In this document: positions 33,351 to 45,757 of the stretch, piece by piece | How positions within the stretch are numbered: the stretch's first letter is position 1 | Layout of the letters: each line of letters begins with the position of its first letter | Position numbers and translations under genes: made by a program | NCBI GenBank assembly: GCA_025201765.1 | Contig: MU623352.1 | Location: forward strand, 310,001-374,000 | DNA: 64,000 nucleotides | Reading direction: 5' to 3' | Source: Daldinia sp. FL1419 | Lineage: Eukaryota > Ascomycota > Sordariomycetes > Xylariales > Hypoxylaceae | The notes under the pieces: generated by a model | Told to the model about the DNA's origin: nothing | Database searches by the model: none | What the model saw: only the letters and a program-made list of their open reading frames with translations

Positions 33351-34239
33351 TTACAAGGTGTCAGTTAGGAGCTTGTTCAGCTTGGCAATCTTGGCCGAGA
33401 CCGAAAGGTCGATTGTCCTGTCTCCAATTTCCACGATGAGACCACCAAGGATGTCCGGGTTGACCTGGTTGGTGACCTTTAGCTTCTTGCCCTGTCCGAC
33501 GTAGGGAGACTTGGAGATGGCGTTTTCGATGCGGTTGAGGGTCTTGTTGTCCAATTGCTGTGACGTGCGTTAGTGTATTTATTCTGAACGATCTTCACGT
33601 AAACTCCGGGCTAGGATTTCCCGTACCTGGGCGCTGGTAATAACCAATTCGATCTCGCCTCGGGATGCGCTCATGATCTGGCCGAACTTCTCAGAGACAC
33701 CCTGGAGTATTCCAAGACGGTTGTTCTCGGCAAGGGTAGCGAGGAAGTTCTTGACGGTCTCGTTGGAGCTGGCGGCGCCGAGGTTCTTCTGCAATTCCGC
33801 AACGATGGCGCTCTTGTCGCTGTCCGAGAGCGTAGGGGTGTTTAGGATAGTAGCGAGCTTAGGATCCTTAGCAAGAAGGTTACCAAGAGCGTTCAGGGCC
33901 TTCGCGGTCGGGTCGAGGGAAGAGGACTTGACAGCGGCAGTGTACTAAATGGCTCATTAGTTAGTATATCTCGTTCCGGAATCGACCAATCGCTTCCTCC
34001 ACGCCGTATCCTCCCCAATTGGACTCTCCCATACATCCTAGAAGAGAATATCGAATTTCGAAAGGGGGTTGGCGTACCAGGGCAGTAGCATAAGTACCAT
34101 CGAGGCCGTAGACGGCAACAGGAGGCTTAACATCCTGGGTGGCAGCAGCGGCAGCGTAAGAGCGCATGGGAGCGCGGGCGGCGAGGGTCCGCTGAGGAGC
34201 CGCAGCTCGGACTGAGCGGAGAGCCTGTCGGGCGAACAT
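33351..34239 (-). CDS. ATP5: ATP synthase subunit 5 (OSCP), mitochondrial
   Basis: OSCP joins the F1 head to the peripheral stalk of mitochondrial ATP synthase. Exons 34239-34078, 33944-33627 and 33557-33351 give 228 residues, the normal size. The N-terminus (MFARQALRSVRAAAPQRTLAARAPMRSYA) is a typical presequence. It is followed by PPVAVYGLDGTYATALYTAAVK, the family's N-terminal helical signature. ETVKNFLATLAENNRLGILQGVSEKF and the C-terminal strand NPDILGGLIVEIGDRTIDLSVSAKI are diagnostic of the delta/OSCP family. All splice junctions fall on codon boundaries. Upstream in-frame codons exist but without an ATG. Confidence 0.96.
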
Positions 34240-35382
34240 GGCGGCGTGAATGGAGGAGGGAAGATTAATACAGAGTATAAAAGGATGAATGGTGTCTCGA
34301 TTCTCAAAGCTCGGCTTCAAAGACGTTTGCAAGAAATCGATCCCGCGGTTTTAGCGGGCCAAACCTACTCAACCTAAAGTGGGTCTCCCGATTGTCCATC
34401 TAAAAAAAAAGGTTGGAAGTTGTGAGGAGAGCCACAAAGCCACAAATGTGGCTTATCAACCTAGACAGTGGATCGCTATTTCCGCTTTAATCTTAGGCGG
34501 ATATAGTATGAGTCCCCACCTAAAATGCGGCCTAACCTCGGGCTACATGCATAACCTTAAGGGCAAACACTTACAAAGATACCCAGGTATCTATGTACCT
34601 ATGTAAGTACCTAAGTAATGGAAGTATATGCATGAGTATCTATGTAGGTACCTATCAATACGTACTGTATGTACCTATCATCCATTTTTCCGTGTCCATT
34701 GACAAGATAGGTACCTAGGTTGCAAGATTGAGGGCCCGTTCTGATCTGACGTAGTAGGTACCTTCTCATCCGCCGCCCACGTGCCGTTAGGTACATATAT
34801 ACTATGTAGGTCCAGACGCCCCGACAGGGCTCGATTTCCTTGAACTTGTCAAGCCCGAAAACGTTTCCAAGAACTTATTAGAAGTCTTCAGTCTTCGCCG
34901 TTCACAACTAAAAAAAAAAAAAACCATAAAAAAAAACATAAAAAACTGCACAGATTCTACAACTTCTCAAAAGTCGGAAGAGAATAAACATACCTAGAAC
35001 CTTGAGCGCCTTATTTCGCCCAACTCTAGTGTTCTTTTTCTTCTTCTTCTGTCGCCCAACTTAGCAGGCATTTTGATTTGGTTCATCGTCCTCTAGGTAT
35101 ATTACCGTGACATTGACTGCCTGCCTGTCCTTGGGATCCTTTTCTCGTTCATCTGCAACCTGCATCGACAAATAGTTTGGTTTTTTTGTCTTGATCAGTT
35201 TGTCGGTTTGTCCGGTACTTTAGGATCTTAGACAACAAGACGCGCGTATGCGATTGGGTACAATACGGTAGCCGTGTCACTGTAGCCGTTATACATACCT
35301 TTCTTTTCTTTACTCTTCTGTATCAGTATCCCACAGACCCGTCCTTCTTTTTTCCTATGGTAAGATTAGGATCGCAGACGTG
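34240..35382. promoter_or_regulatory. Divergent promoter region of ATP5 and the DUF2293 gene
   Basis: It contains a GTACCTA repeat island (34580-34800), a CACGTG at 34778-34783 and A-rich runs at 34909-34943. C/T-rich sequence lies before the DUF2293 start. No gene is seen. Confidence 0.5.
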
Positions 35383-38325
35383 ATGACGAGGGAGAGGAAA
35401 AAAGCACCGGTGCCCGTACGCGGCGTGCGGACCCTGAACCGCCGCGCAAAGACGGATAGAGCTCAGCAGCAGAAGCAGTCAGACGACGCGTGGCGAGCCT
35501 TCAACCCATTAAAGGAACCCCCCAGGATGAAACACAAGACAACCTTTGAATTAGTCGAGAACACAGACAAAAAGAAGAAACTTGAGTTCAAGGTAATGAG
35601 AGGTCGCCGATAGGGTTGACTACGAAAGATAATACTAACAAGCAGTAGATCACAGTCGATAGAGATCCGCCTCCGGGTTTCGAATTCATCCCCGTTGGAT
35701 ATCCACAATTGACTCAAAATTGCAAAGAACTATCCAGAGAACAAGACGCCATGATATTCATTGTCTCAGTACGTAGGTCTGTTCCTCTGTGTCCTGTTTT
35801 ACTAAGACCTTTTTCCAGGACTCCAAGAACCCAGATAACCTCGATCACCATGTGAACCGCGTCGGATATCACTTTAGACAGATGATTGTTGACCAAGCTC
35901 GCTCGAAACTAGCAGCTACTGGACAGTCTGTCCGTGTCCCCCCAGCCCATACCTCTGGCACGCCTGAACCGATACCAAAGAGCCAGGAAGAAATCGATGC
36001 TCAAGCAGATGCAGTTTTAATTGATCTGTTCCCAAGAATACCCAATACTGACCGACGGGAAATTGTTCAACATGCCTTCAAAAAGGTTGGTTTATTACCT
36101 TTGTTGATTTATTATTCTGGTATTGGGATGTGACAGAATTAACAATTCATGTTTAACATAGGGTTCAAAATTTCACGGCGAGTTTAAAGTCGGCATGGTT
36201 AAAGAGCTAACCCTAGCACGCCGGGTTCAACTTGCGGCGATCGCTCACATTAGACACAATCATACGCGCTATGATCAATTATTGAAGGAGACTAACTGGC
36301 ACAATGCTAGAAGAGCTGTAGAAAAGCCTTGTCTAGACGTCATCGTCAAGTGGCGAGGCGACGAGGAGACTGGTCGTGACCAGCTCGATGAGATACTCCG
36401 TGAAGTCATTGAGATTTCTGATACCGAAGAAGAGTCCGAGAATGAATCTCCTAACGCGGAACCAATACCGGCCCAGCGCATCGTCACGATGCCTGCTAAT
36501 ACATTACCAAGGTCCAGAGCAGAACAACAAGGTAAAGAGGTCGCCGACCCTGATCAGCCACTCCGTCAATCCAGCTGCAGTCCCGATCGCGATTTATCTG
36601 TTCCAGGTGTCCTTGGGCCATCTAAGCAGAGAGCGGTCGCAAAAGCCGAGAAGAGAAGCGCCCGAAAGACACAGCGTTTTAGGCGATATGCTGCTGCTGC
36701 GGAAGCTCTTGCAGATTCATCCAACCCAGGAGCCTACGCTGATGACTCAAATATAGCCCCGTTTGCTACTGTTTCAGTGGATTTAACTAGAAGTCCGGCT
36801 TCTACCCACCCTATTGACTCGAGTCGCGAACCGACAGTGGTGACACGTGGTACTCCTCATGTTGAACAGATGCCGCGCCATCCTGAATTGCGAGCAGACT
36901 GGCGGCATTTCAAGGGTGGTCCTCTAAGAGAGGTGATTACCGTCCCTCCGGGCCCTTCTGAAGCTGTTGAACACGCTTTGCCGCAACTGATGCGCACCCC
37001 AGAAAGCCATAGGCCCAAAGTTGGGCATGCAACAGCCGGTCATGGCCCGCTATCTGTTCCGGTATCACCGGTAAGAAATGGTTTACAGGATATGTTGTTA
37101 CAATCTATCGAGCCTGCATCTCCCGTTGTCCACAGGGAGCCCCCAGAGGCTTCCCGGATCTTGTATCGTGAACCTCCGCGCTTCGCAGAAGAACCTCATG
37201 TCGTTTCCCGGCCCTTCCACGACCATGCAGGTTTTGTTTCACGCCCCGAATCTCCTAGAGTCGTGAGTCATGGTAATGTGTTGGTGACAAGACGCCTCCA
37301 TGGTGCAGACTATCCCGGAGCTCTTGATGCATACCCTAACCCCTTTGCTCCGGCCAATCATCAGGTTCGAGGTGAGGACCTGAGATGCGGGCCATCTGGA
37401 TATCTTCCAGATCAGCCACCGTCATCTATTAGAGCCCCAGACCAAGCCCCGCCACAAAACCTGTCCTGGCCAGTTAATGAAAGGATGGTGCACTATAATG
37501 GTGATGTTTCTTATAAGTCGAGAGAAAATCCAATTATCGTTGATGATAGAATGTTTCACAGGCCTCGTCAAGTAGTTGAGGTGCAACGGCATCCTGATAG
37601 AGATCACCCCACTTCCACACTGGGACAAGAGGGCTTATTCTACGATGTTACCCGTCGAAGAGACGCGTACATCCGGGATGAGCCTCGAATTGTATCAACT
37701 GATGCACAGCCTAACCAGCCAAGGAGCGCATTTGATTACCGCCGTCCCGTCAACATCGCCGGTCCCGAGTTGAATTCGTACCACGAACCCAGCATTTATA
37801 GAGTAGCAGCACCCGAGCCACGACATCATGTAGTCGATGCTGCCCCTGATCCTGGACACAGATATTACCAAGAGTGTAGTCAACACTTTTATGAACCAAG
37901 GGAATGGCCCAGAAACGTGCCCCAAGAGATTCGAGCTGTTCCCATTGGACTAGCTCACCCTGAAGTGTAAGTCAGCTGGACCGGTATCCACGAGCCACGC
38001 TTGTGTTAAGTCCGCATGCGTCCTTCAATTCGTGCAGCACCATTTAACTTATACTAATACATCTTACAGGCGGTACCTAGATGATGGTCGGCACTTGAAC
38101 GAATACTCGAATGTTGCACCGATTCTTCATCCACAAGACAGACAGGAAAACCGATATTACAGGCGAGATGAAGTAATGGCGCCTCCGCTGTCGCACATTC
38201 AGTATCAGCACGAGTACCCCCCTCAATTTATAGCTCCTCCTGCCCATGGCCTCTATACCGAAAGTCACGGGTCACTGCCTCGGCACCACATCCCTGAACA
38301 ACGTGTGATCTGGGTCGATCGTTGA
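35383..38325 (+). CDS. DUF2293 domain protein with long disordered C-terminus
   Basis: Exons 35383-35592, 35649-35768, 35819-36085, 36162-37966 and 38070-38325 give 885 residues. The N-terminal ~70 residues are basic (MTRERKKAPVPVRGVRTLNR). The DUF2293 region spans about residues 150-280: IDLFPRIPNTDRREIVQHAF, then MVKELTLARRVQLAAIAHIRH and TRYDQLLKETNWHNARRAVE. This family is conserved in filamentous ascomycetes but has no assigned function; the basic helical core might bind nucleic acid, which is only a guess. The remaining ~600 residues are Pro/Arg/His-rich and repetitive in composition (EPPRFAEEPHVVSRPF, SYHEPSIYRVAAPEPRHHVV), so probably disordered. The start ATG at 35383 follows a GTG codon. 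Confidence 0.87.
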
Positions 38326-39190
38326 TCTTTAGTAGCACTGACTCGAGGTCAGTAGATTAATAATTTGGCGACGATAATCCTTTTTATTATTCATCATCAG
38401 GATCAGCTGGTGGATAGATATAGAACAAACGGATATTACGGCGGACGGTATTGGTACGGTTTCTGTAGGACGGCTGCATTTGAGATACCCCCTCGCGTGG
38501 CATTGTTGTCATTTCTTCAAAGCATCACTGTATGGCAAGGCGTTGTCGGCAATAGCATCACCACACTGAAGCATTCGGTCGGCAATATGCTATCTTTTAA
38601 GCAACGGAGTTAAAGGTTGCATACTTGCTTTTGACTAGACGGGCCTATATTAGCCTGTTGCTAGGCGGGAATGGTTCCCTTGTTATGATTATTGTATATC
38701 CAGTTACGAGAGTATTATGGAGTTAGACTTCTAAACAGATGAACAGTATTCACGTGATATGGTTTATATGGTGAAAGTATTGTATGATGCACGATTGTGT
38801 GCATGTAAATTGTAGTTGATTGTTAATCCTCAGTGGTAAGGGATTTCCCCAAGCAACTTGTGCTATCTGGGAAGCTTAGTTTTATGTGAAGTGATTAGGA
38901 GTCGTTGAAGTTATCTATTCGAACGAGGTGGCTGGTTTTTGCCTCTTTCGATTATTCCTAATCTACGTCTTGGGTTGCCAAGGATTGTCATGCATAATGA
39001 GCTGCTAGGTTCTTAGAAAATAACGATAGCTTTAGCACGAAATTGTCCCATGTTAGATGTCAATATATCAGGTACTCGAGGCTTAATATGCTTAGATGTA
39101 TCCTCAACAGTATACTCCCCAGTATCACCACGAATCATACCTGGGTAGCTTTTATATACACATCCCCTTAACCCAAATCCAATGACCATC
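38326..39190. other. Intergenic between convergent DUF2293 and RIX7
   Basis: 3' UTRs and spacer. No gene is seen; a short ORF at 38365-38613 lacks any family feature. Confidence 0.5.
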
Positions 39191-41492
39191 TTACTCCCAC
39201 CCCATCTCCTTCAACGCCCTGAACTTACTCGAATGGCCGTACGAGACGCTCGGCTTAATCTTATTCAGCGCGGTCTCCCAGTCCTCCGGCAACAAAACGT
39301 CCGGGCCGCCCTTCGCATCCGCTCGTTCCACGGCAGCCTGCCCAGCCGCCACGTGTAAATTATCCAGATCCGCACCGCTGAACCCTTCGCATCGGGGATC
39401 GCGGGCTACGGCTTCTAGGGCGGGAAAGTCGGTGTAAGAGGGGAGGAGACGCTTTATCCTGGTGCGGAGGATATCGACGCGGCCGTCGGCGTCGGGAAGG
39501 TCGACGAAGATGTTAGTGCCTAAACGACCGGGGCGCAGGATCGCGGGGTCGATCATATCCGGACGATTAGTTGCGCCTACGACGTACACGCCTAGCCGGC
39601 TGCCGATACCGTCGAGTTCGGTGAGGAGTTGGTTTACCACGCGAGCGCTAGCATCAGGTCCATTGCCGTCACGGCGGGGAACCAAGGCGTCCAGCTCGTC
39701 GAAGAAGAGAATGCAAGGGGCGGAAGCGCGTGCTCGGCTAAAGACTTGTCGGACGGAGCGCTCGGATTCACCGACGTATTTGTTGAGGAGCTCGGGACCC
39801 TTGACGGAGATGAAGTTGACTTTGGACTCGTTGGCGACGGCTTTGGCGAGGAGGGTTTTACCGCAGCCGGGAGGGCCCCAGAGGAGTACGCCGGAGGGAG
39901 CTTCGAGGCCTTTACTAGTGAAGCGGTCGGGGTCTTGGATGGGTTTTACGATGGAGAGCATAAGCTGTTTCCGGACGTCGCGTAGCGCGCCGATGTGTGC
40001 CCAGGTTGTGTCGGGGATTGTGGTGAAGCCTTCTCGCTTGGAAGAGGGTTGGACTTTGGCGACGGCACTTAGCATGTGCTCCATTGTTAATACGAGGGAG
40101 TCGCTTGATACGGCCTCGTCTGGTGCGCTCATTATTGCTAAGTGCAGCCGAAGACCTGGAGAGAGCTGGTCGTCGGAGTCGAGTTCCATTTCCGCAGGGC
40201 CGGTCTGCGCCAGTTGGGTCATGGTTGCCCTAACCATTTCATTCTTGGCGATGGAAACGACATCCTTTAGATCGGCTCCGACAAAGCCAGGGGTTCTCTT
40301 TGCTAGTAGTTTATAATCCAAGTCGGGGGATACTCGACCGTGCTGAAGCATCTTTCGTAGGATAGCTTCTCGAGCACCCTCGTTCGGTATTCCGAGGCTT
40401 ATTTCTCGGTTGAAGCGACCTGCTCTTCGAAGGGCAGGGTCGATACTGTCTGGTCGGTTCGTCGCGGCCAGCGTGACGACAATCTTGCCCCCCAACTTTT
40501 GAGGTGATAAATCGTCCATACAAGTTAGCATCTGTGCCACTATTCGCTTCTCCATCTCCCGCTGTGCGTTTTCTCTCTTCCCCATGATAGCATCGATCTC
40601 GTCGATGAATATTAAACAGGGCGCAAGAGATTTGGCTTCGTCGTAGAGTTCTCTAATCTTCCTTTCAGACTCTCCGGACATACCAGCGACGAGCGAGGGG
40701 GCGGATACGGGTATATACGCTACGCCGAGCGAAGCAGCGTAGGCGTTTGCCAGCATGGTTTTTCCGCATCCCGGCGGACCATGCAATAGAACACCCCGAG
40801 TAGCCTCTAAGTCATTCTCGAGACAGATTTCAGGGAATCGTACAGGGAACGTTACTGATTCAGCAAGAACTTTGATGGCATCATCCATGCCACCAAGATC
40901 CTGTAAAGAAACCCCGCTAGGCGGACTGCGATCTTCTTTAGGCCTCTCAGTTTTCCTCTTCTTAGGTCTGGACTCTCCATTGGGTTGTCTGTCGCTCATA
41001 ATGACGACAGGGGGTATTTCAGTCCCAGAAACATTCCCACCTGGGGTAGTTGCTTCAGATGGTACCGTAGGCTGAGCCCTGGGTATGTTCCAAGATTTGG
41101 TGATTTGTTTGTTCATGACGAAGTAATCCCGCTCCTACGTATGTTAGTATAAGGCCCCATTGAATATTGCTAGATATGAGAAATAGAATAGAAAATGATA
41201 ATGAATTTATTACCTTCGCTTTTGGCGAGTCTACGGGGGTCTCCTCTAATCCTTCTTCCTCATCTTCCTCTTTTCTTTCTTCCTTCCGGAGGCGAAGGAC
41301 TCGCTCGATGGCATCTTCTAGCGGTCGTTTCTTTTGACGCGCAAGACTAGAATTTGAGCGTTTTATAGAATCGTAAACTCCCGAAACCGTAAATTTTAGC
41401 GGCTTCGAAGGAGTGTTCCGCTCGTGCTCGTCTTCGAGTTTTCTGATAATTTGATAGACATCACGGTCTAAGCCGTGGAGCGTCCTGGGCAT
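39191..41492 (-). CDS. RIX7: Ribosome biogenesis AAA ATPase Rix7 (NVL type)
   Basis: Rix7 is a Cdc48-like double-ring AAA ATPase that extracts assembly factors from pre-60S particles in the nucleus. Exons 41492-41214 and 41134-39191 give 740 residues. The N-terminal domain is followed by an acidic/basic linker (ERKEEDEEEGLEE, a lysine/arginine-rich RPKKRKTERPK that could be a nuclear signal). D1 has Walker A GPPGCGKT (212-219) and Walker B IFIDEIDA (268-275). D2 has Walker A GPPGCGKT (513-520) and Walker B ILFFDELDAL (568-577). Sensor and arginine-finger elements ATNRPD...RRAGRF (D1) and ATNRPD...LRPGRL (D2) are present. The linker between D1 and D2 and SVSYGHSSKFRALKEMGWE at the C-terminus fit Rix7 rather than Cdc48. 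Confidence 0.94.
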
Positions 41493-42626
41493 TCTTTTCT
41501 TTTTTTTTTTCTTTTTTTCTCTTTTTTATATGAGAAATGAACCGCGCTCGAGACAACAAAATAAGATTAATTGGTTATATGAGCGGGTATATTTCATGTA
41601 TGACGGTATGCCTTTCAATCGAAACCAATTACACAAGTCTAATGCCGGGCGCCGTTATTGTATGAGATTCGATGTTTCTGTATTGCTGAATTTCTGAAAA
41701 GTTCAGCATATGAAAAATAAAGTGGGTCGATTATTTTTGGCTTTGACGGATATGCACTTAAGCATAATCTTCATAAGTGCAGTCCACATAAAAGGGTACA
41801 ACATTGGAGTAAAGAGCGTCCATTTGACCTAAAAGTTACAGTTGGGGGCTACAGAATGAATTTGTATTTCGTGGATAAGTAAGTACCTACCTAGGTACAG
41901 ATGCAGGTACAATGTCTAGGATTATTATTAGAGTCTCCATTCACTTACAAACCAGTAACCAGGAGTCCTTCTCTAACACGAGAATACCGAATTAGGTCTA
42001 CACGCGATATCCAATATGGCAATGGTATTATTGTAGGAGGGAAAGGTACCAACTACCTTAGGTAATAGCAATTACATGCAAGAGTGCAAATTAACGTTGT
42101 ATATTATATGTACCTGGGTATAGATTTGAGCAAAAGGTAAAAAGTGATAAATGATATTGTCTTGGAGACTTACGAAAGGGAAACTCCAAACTCCAAGTCC
42201 CAGCTGGGAATGCCGAGACGGCCTAGATGTGCGTCATTGGGCAGTGGGCACTTACCTACTGGTAGACGGATACTACATAGTACATAGGTACCTATGTACA
42301 TGCGGCATACCCCCTGCAATCGATAAGCCCGATCCCCTAGGAACATGGGAACAAGGTGCTGCATGGGACAGCCTGGGGGACGCCCACCGAACTTAGCTCG
42401 TGACAATATCGACGCACCCTCCCCCTTCACTTCCGCCATCTATCGATTCTATCAGGCTTGTGTACCAACAACGCACACATGCTCAACAAGCTCATATCAT
42501 CGGTGGTTTTACAATCCAGGCTGCCCTGAAGAGGCATTCGCCTGATAATTGATTTTCCCTCAATCCTCGGTATTGTTAGACAATGCGCGCTTCGGATTCC
42601 ATAGTAGATTCTAGGGCACGGCGAAC
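41493..42626. promoter_or_regulatory. Divergent promoter region of RIX7 and VPS20
   Basis: T-rich tract (41497-41527) next to the RIX7 ATG, ACCTACCTAGGTAC repeats at 41884-41900 and a TACCTATGTAC group near 42287-42300. No gene is seen. Confidence 0.5.
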
Positions 42627-43396
42627 ATGGGTAACAATTCGAGCAGAGTGACTGCCCAGGACAAGTGAGACTCTCTCCTTCTTTTCCAACGCTTCCATCA
42701 GATTATACATAATCCCATCAGCAACGAGAATACTCAACTCCAATCTCCGTAGGGCGATCCTCGATCTCAAACTACAGCGCGATAAGCTGCACCAATACCA
42801 ACGGCGCATCACGGTCCTGACCGATAAGGAGACTGCCGTGGCGCGGCAGATGCTAGCGGCAGGCGACAAGAAGCGCGCCCTATTGGCGCTGCGCCGCAAG
42901 AAGTACCAGGAGTCGCTACTCGAGAAGACCGATGCTCAACTCGCGCAGCTCGAGCAGCTAACCCGCAATGTCGAGTTCGCGCTTATTCAGAAGGATGTCA
43001 TATTCGGCCTAGAGCAGGGTACCAAGGTTCTACGCGATATCCACGCCGAGATGGGCGGTATCGAGCACGTGGAGAAGCTTATGGGCGATACGGCGGACGC
43101 TATTGCGTACCAAAAGGTATGCATACTTGATTTATGCGTCGCATCATACACGTATCGATTAATACATATCTGCACTACAGGAAATAAGCGAAATGCTAGG
43201 CGGCAGAATAACAAACCAAGACGAGGACGAGGTCGAAGACGAACTAGCCGCTCTCGAGCAGGAGATCAACGGCCCGGCGAAACTGCCCAACGTGCCAGAT
43301 ACGAAGCTTCCCCAACCAGGAGTCAAGGAGCCGCAACATGCGACACCCCGGGAGGAAGAACCAGAGCCGGAGAGAAGAGCTATGCTCGCTGCGTAA
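42627..43396 (+). CDS. VPS20: ESCRT-III subunit Vps20 (CHMP6)
   Basis: Vps20 starts ESCRT-III filament assembly on endosomes by bridging ESCRT-II to Snf7. Exons 42627-42664, 42753-43116 and 43181-43396 give 205 residues. Exon 1 (38 nt, MGNNSSRVTAQDK) supplies an N-terminal Gly2 suitable for myristoylation, a known Vps20 feature. Next is the conserved helix AILDLKLQRDKLHQYQRRIT and helix 2 with DKKRALLALRRKKYQE. The C-terminal acidic part EDEVEDELAALEQEI is followed by a Pro/Glu-rich tail. The true start is upstream of the ORF that begins at 42838. The GTGAGA donor and CGTAG acceptor restore the frame exactly. Confidence 0.94.
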
Positions 43397-44569
43397 TAGT
43401 AGCGCGAAGAGCCCATGTATTAGATGAGACGGAACAACTACGATATTAGCAACTGTATAATGGATGAGCTGTTGGAGGAAACTAGAAGCGTTTGGGATTG
43501 GATATCTGCCCGAGGTAGGGTTTATAGCATATAAGACATTGGTCCTTTTTTTTTTGGAGGGGGGGTTGTGCGCAATGCCTGTTGTTAGCCAGATGAGACG
43601 TTCCCCTAGAGCAAAGGATGGAAGATATAGATGGGCTTAGGTAGCGTGGTGAATACGGACGACTAGGTGCATGAGTCGTATAATGCATCAATAGATAATA
43701 TGGTTTTACTTATCCTTTCGCACTTCGTCTCGTATAATCAATGGTTTAGGGAAATATAAAATTCAAAACATCTTCGTATGACGTCGTTTATGGATATTCC
43801 GAAATTCTCGTCTAGACCAAAAACCTCCGAATATGGAGAATAGGTATCGTCTCCAGCTTGTACTAGGTACCTGGGTACATATTCCCGTACCATTATGAGC
43901 ATAAATCGACTCGCCCCTGAATATCCAACTTTCCAACTCGAGCAAGAGATCGCAGGACCCAATAAAAGCTTTTTGAAATCCCAGCTCCAGCATTGGAAGA
44001 AAAGAGAGAGCCCATCTTGGCCGTATTTACCCACTACCCACCTTTCTTACATCGTAGCGTCGATACTAGCCTATTAAACAGTAAAAATGCTGACAACAAT
44101 TCAATTGGCTGTTATTGGCCAATGGCCCCTGTATCCACTCCAAACTACGCACAATTCTTGTAAATCCCAGCGTACAACTACGTCATGTGAAGATTTATCA
44201 CGAGTTCTTACGCAAAACCAAGGCAAGAGGGATTATACAGTTTCATTTTGCATCACAAAGAACGCGAGGCGACACTCAAGAGGGAGAGAAAGGGGACACT
44301 TTCTTGTCTATGTTCAATTACACTGGCGACAGATTATATTTATCCGATCCAAGCCTTCCTCTAGGAAGCCTGAAACTCCCAAGTACTCCGACCGGGTGTG
44401 TATAATGCTGGGGAAAAAAGAGGAGATGGATATATGGGGGGTGTGTGGTCTTTCGCACCGACGGTGGGTGCCGCAACGCAACGGTCTAGTAGTCTATAAT
44501 TACACAACTGGCCGATCCTGTCTATGCTATGATGATAGTATTGGTACATGTCTTTCTCGTAACTTCGTT
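43397..44569. other. Intergenic between convergent VPS20 and cytochrome c
   Basis: 3' UTRs and spacer. ORFs at 44087-44653 (+), 44115-44405 (+) and 43738-44034 (-) have no family features; the first overlaps the cytochrome c last exon on the other strand. Confidence 0.5.
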
Positions 44570-45419
44570 TTATGCCGTAGCCTCCTTGAGGAAACTAAAA
44601 ATGGAATTAGTATAAGATATTCTAGTCTTTCGGGTAAGAGGAAACTCACGTAATGAGGTCGTTTCGGTCCTTCTCCTTCTTTAGACCACCGAACGCCATC
44701 TTGGTACCGGGAATGTACTTCTTGGGGTTCTCAAGGTAGTCGAACTGGACGAGGTGTTAGTAGGATCGCTTAACCGATATCTCTTCGAGGTTTACGTACC
44801 AGAGAGCTCTCGTCCCAGGTAACACCCTTTTGCTTGTTGGCATCTGTGTAGGAGAAACCCTCAACTTGACCAGACTTTCGGCCGAAGAGACCGTGCAGCG
44901 CAGGGCCGACCTTGTTGCCCTCACCATCCTTCAGGGTGTGGCACTGGGCACAACGGGTCTTGAAGAGGTTGGCACCCTTCTTGGAGTCACCTGAAAAAAC
45001 GACATGTTAGCCGAACTGTTTGACCATGATGCTGGCGCTTTGCTTGTTCCCAGTCACAATAAACAACCCATCCGTCGAAGAGAGCCATTCCGTAGCCAAA
45101 TCAAAGACCACCCGGGCCCTCTAGACCTTGTGCGACTGCATGATATCCAACTCGACGCCACCAGGTAAAATAGCGCACGCAACTGCGACATCCCAGGCAC
45201 CGAGTCACAAAATACAGTAAGCACGTAGACGAGTAGTCGATACGATAGACCTAGAGACATTGTATCCCGTAGGCCATAATCGCAGTCGTCCCGGCCCTGG
45301 TGGTGGTTCAATGGCTCCAAAGGCGGTGACGTGTGGGTAGACCATGCCGCGGGAAAAAAATTTCAAGCGAAGAGACGCAAGGGAGTTCAGATCATGTACA
45401 TACCGGCAGAGAAACCCAT
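44570..45419 (-). CDS. CYC1: Cytochrome c
   Basis: The mobile electron carrier between complexes III and IV. No long ORF covers it because it is split into four small exons: 45419-45404, 44990-44800, 44744-44650 and 44594-44570. They give 108 residues, starting MGFSAGDSKKGANLFKTRC. The heme motif is CAQCH (Cys19, Cys22, His23). The axial Met lies in YIPGTKMAFGG. The C-terminus is DRNDLITFLKEATA. All junctions are GT-AG and in phase. Intron 1 is long for this genome (413 nt); the others are 50-60 nt. A CCAAT motif lies ~330 bp upstream, consistent with HAP-complex control known for yeast CYC1. Confidence 0.96.
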
Positions 45420-45752
45420 GTTGACGGAGTAAGAAGTGAAGATAATATATTACTTATTAGGGAGTTGCGAAAGTAAAGCACGAAGGGATCAAACTTGGGC
45501 CTTCTGGAAGAACGAGAGTGTTGATCGTCTTAAAATAAATCAAGAGGTTTAAACGGGAGGACGGGAGAAAGGGAGAGAAAAAAATCGGCGCAAGCTGGGA
45601 ATTTTTAAAGCGATGAGCTCAGCGGGCATAGGGCGGGTTGGCAAGGTACTTTAGCTAGGTACCGTGGCCCGCATAGGCGAAATGGCCCTGGCATTCGGCA
45701 AGGTGGTACGGAAAGTTTGAGCCACTTCGTGGCGCGTGCGCATTCCCGCCGG

Positions 45753-45757
45753 CCAAT
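45753..45757. promoter_or_regulatory. CCAAT box upstream of cytochrome c
   Basis: CCAAT within GGCCAATAGG, 334 bp before the CYC1 ATG. HAP2/3/5-type complexes bind CCAAT and regulate respiratory genes in fungi; use of this copy is inferred. Confidence 0.4.

Noticed and set aside
39462..40316. 284-aa plus-strand ORF opposite RIX7
   Set aside because: It is antisense to the conserved AAA domains, with composition typical of a shadow frame.
44087..44653. 188-aa plus-strand ORF
   Set aside because: It overlaps the last exon and 3' side of cytochrome c on the other strand and shows no family motif.
45054..45320. 88-aa ORF inside cytochrome c intron 1
   Set aside because: No domain; the intron has good GT-AG borders and a CTAAC branch site.
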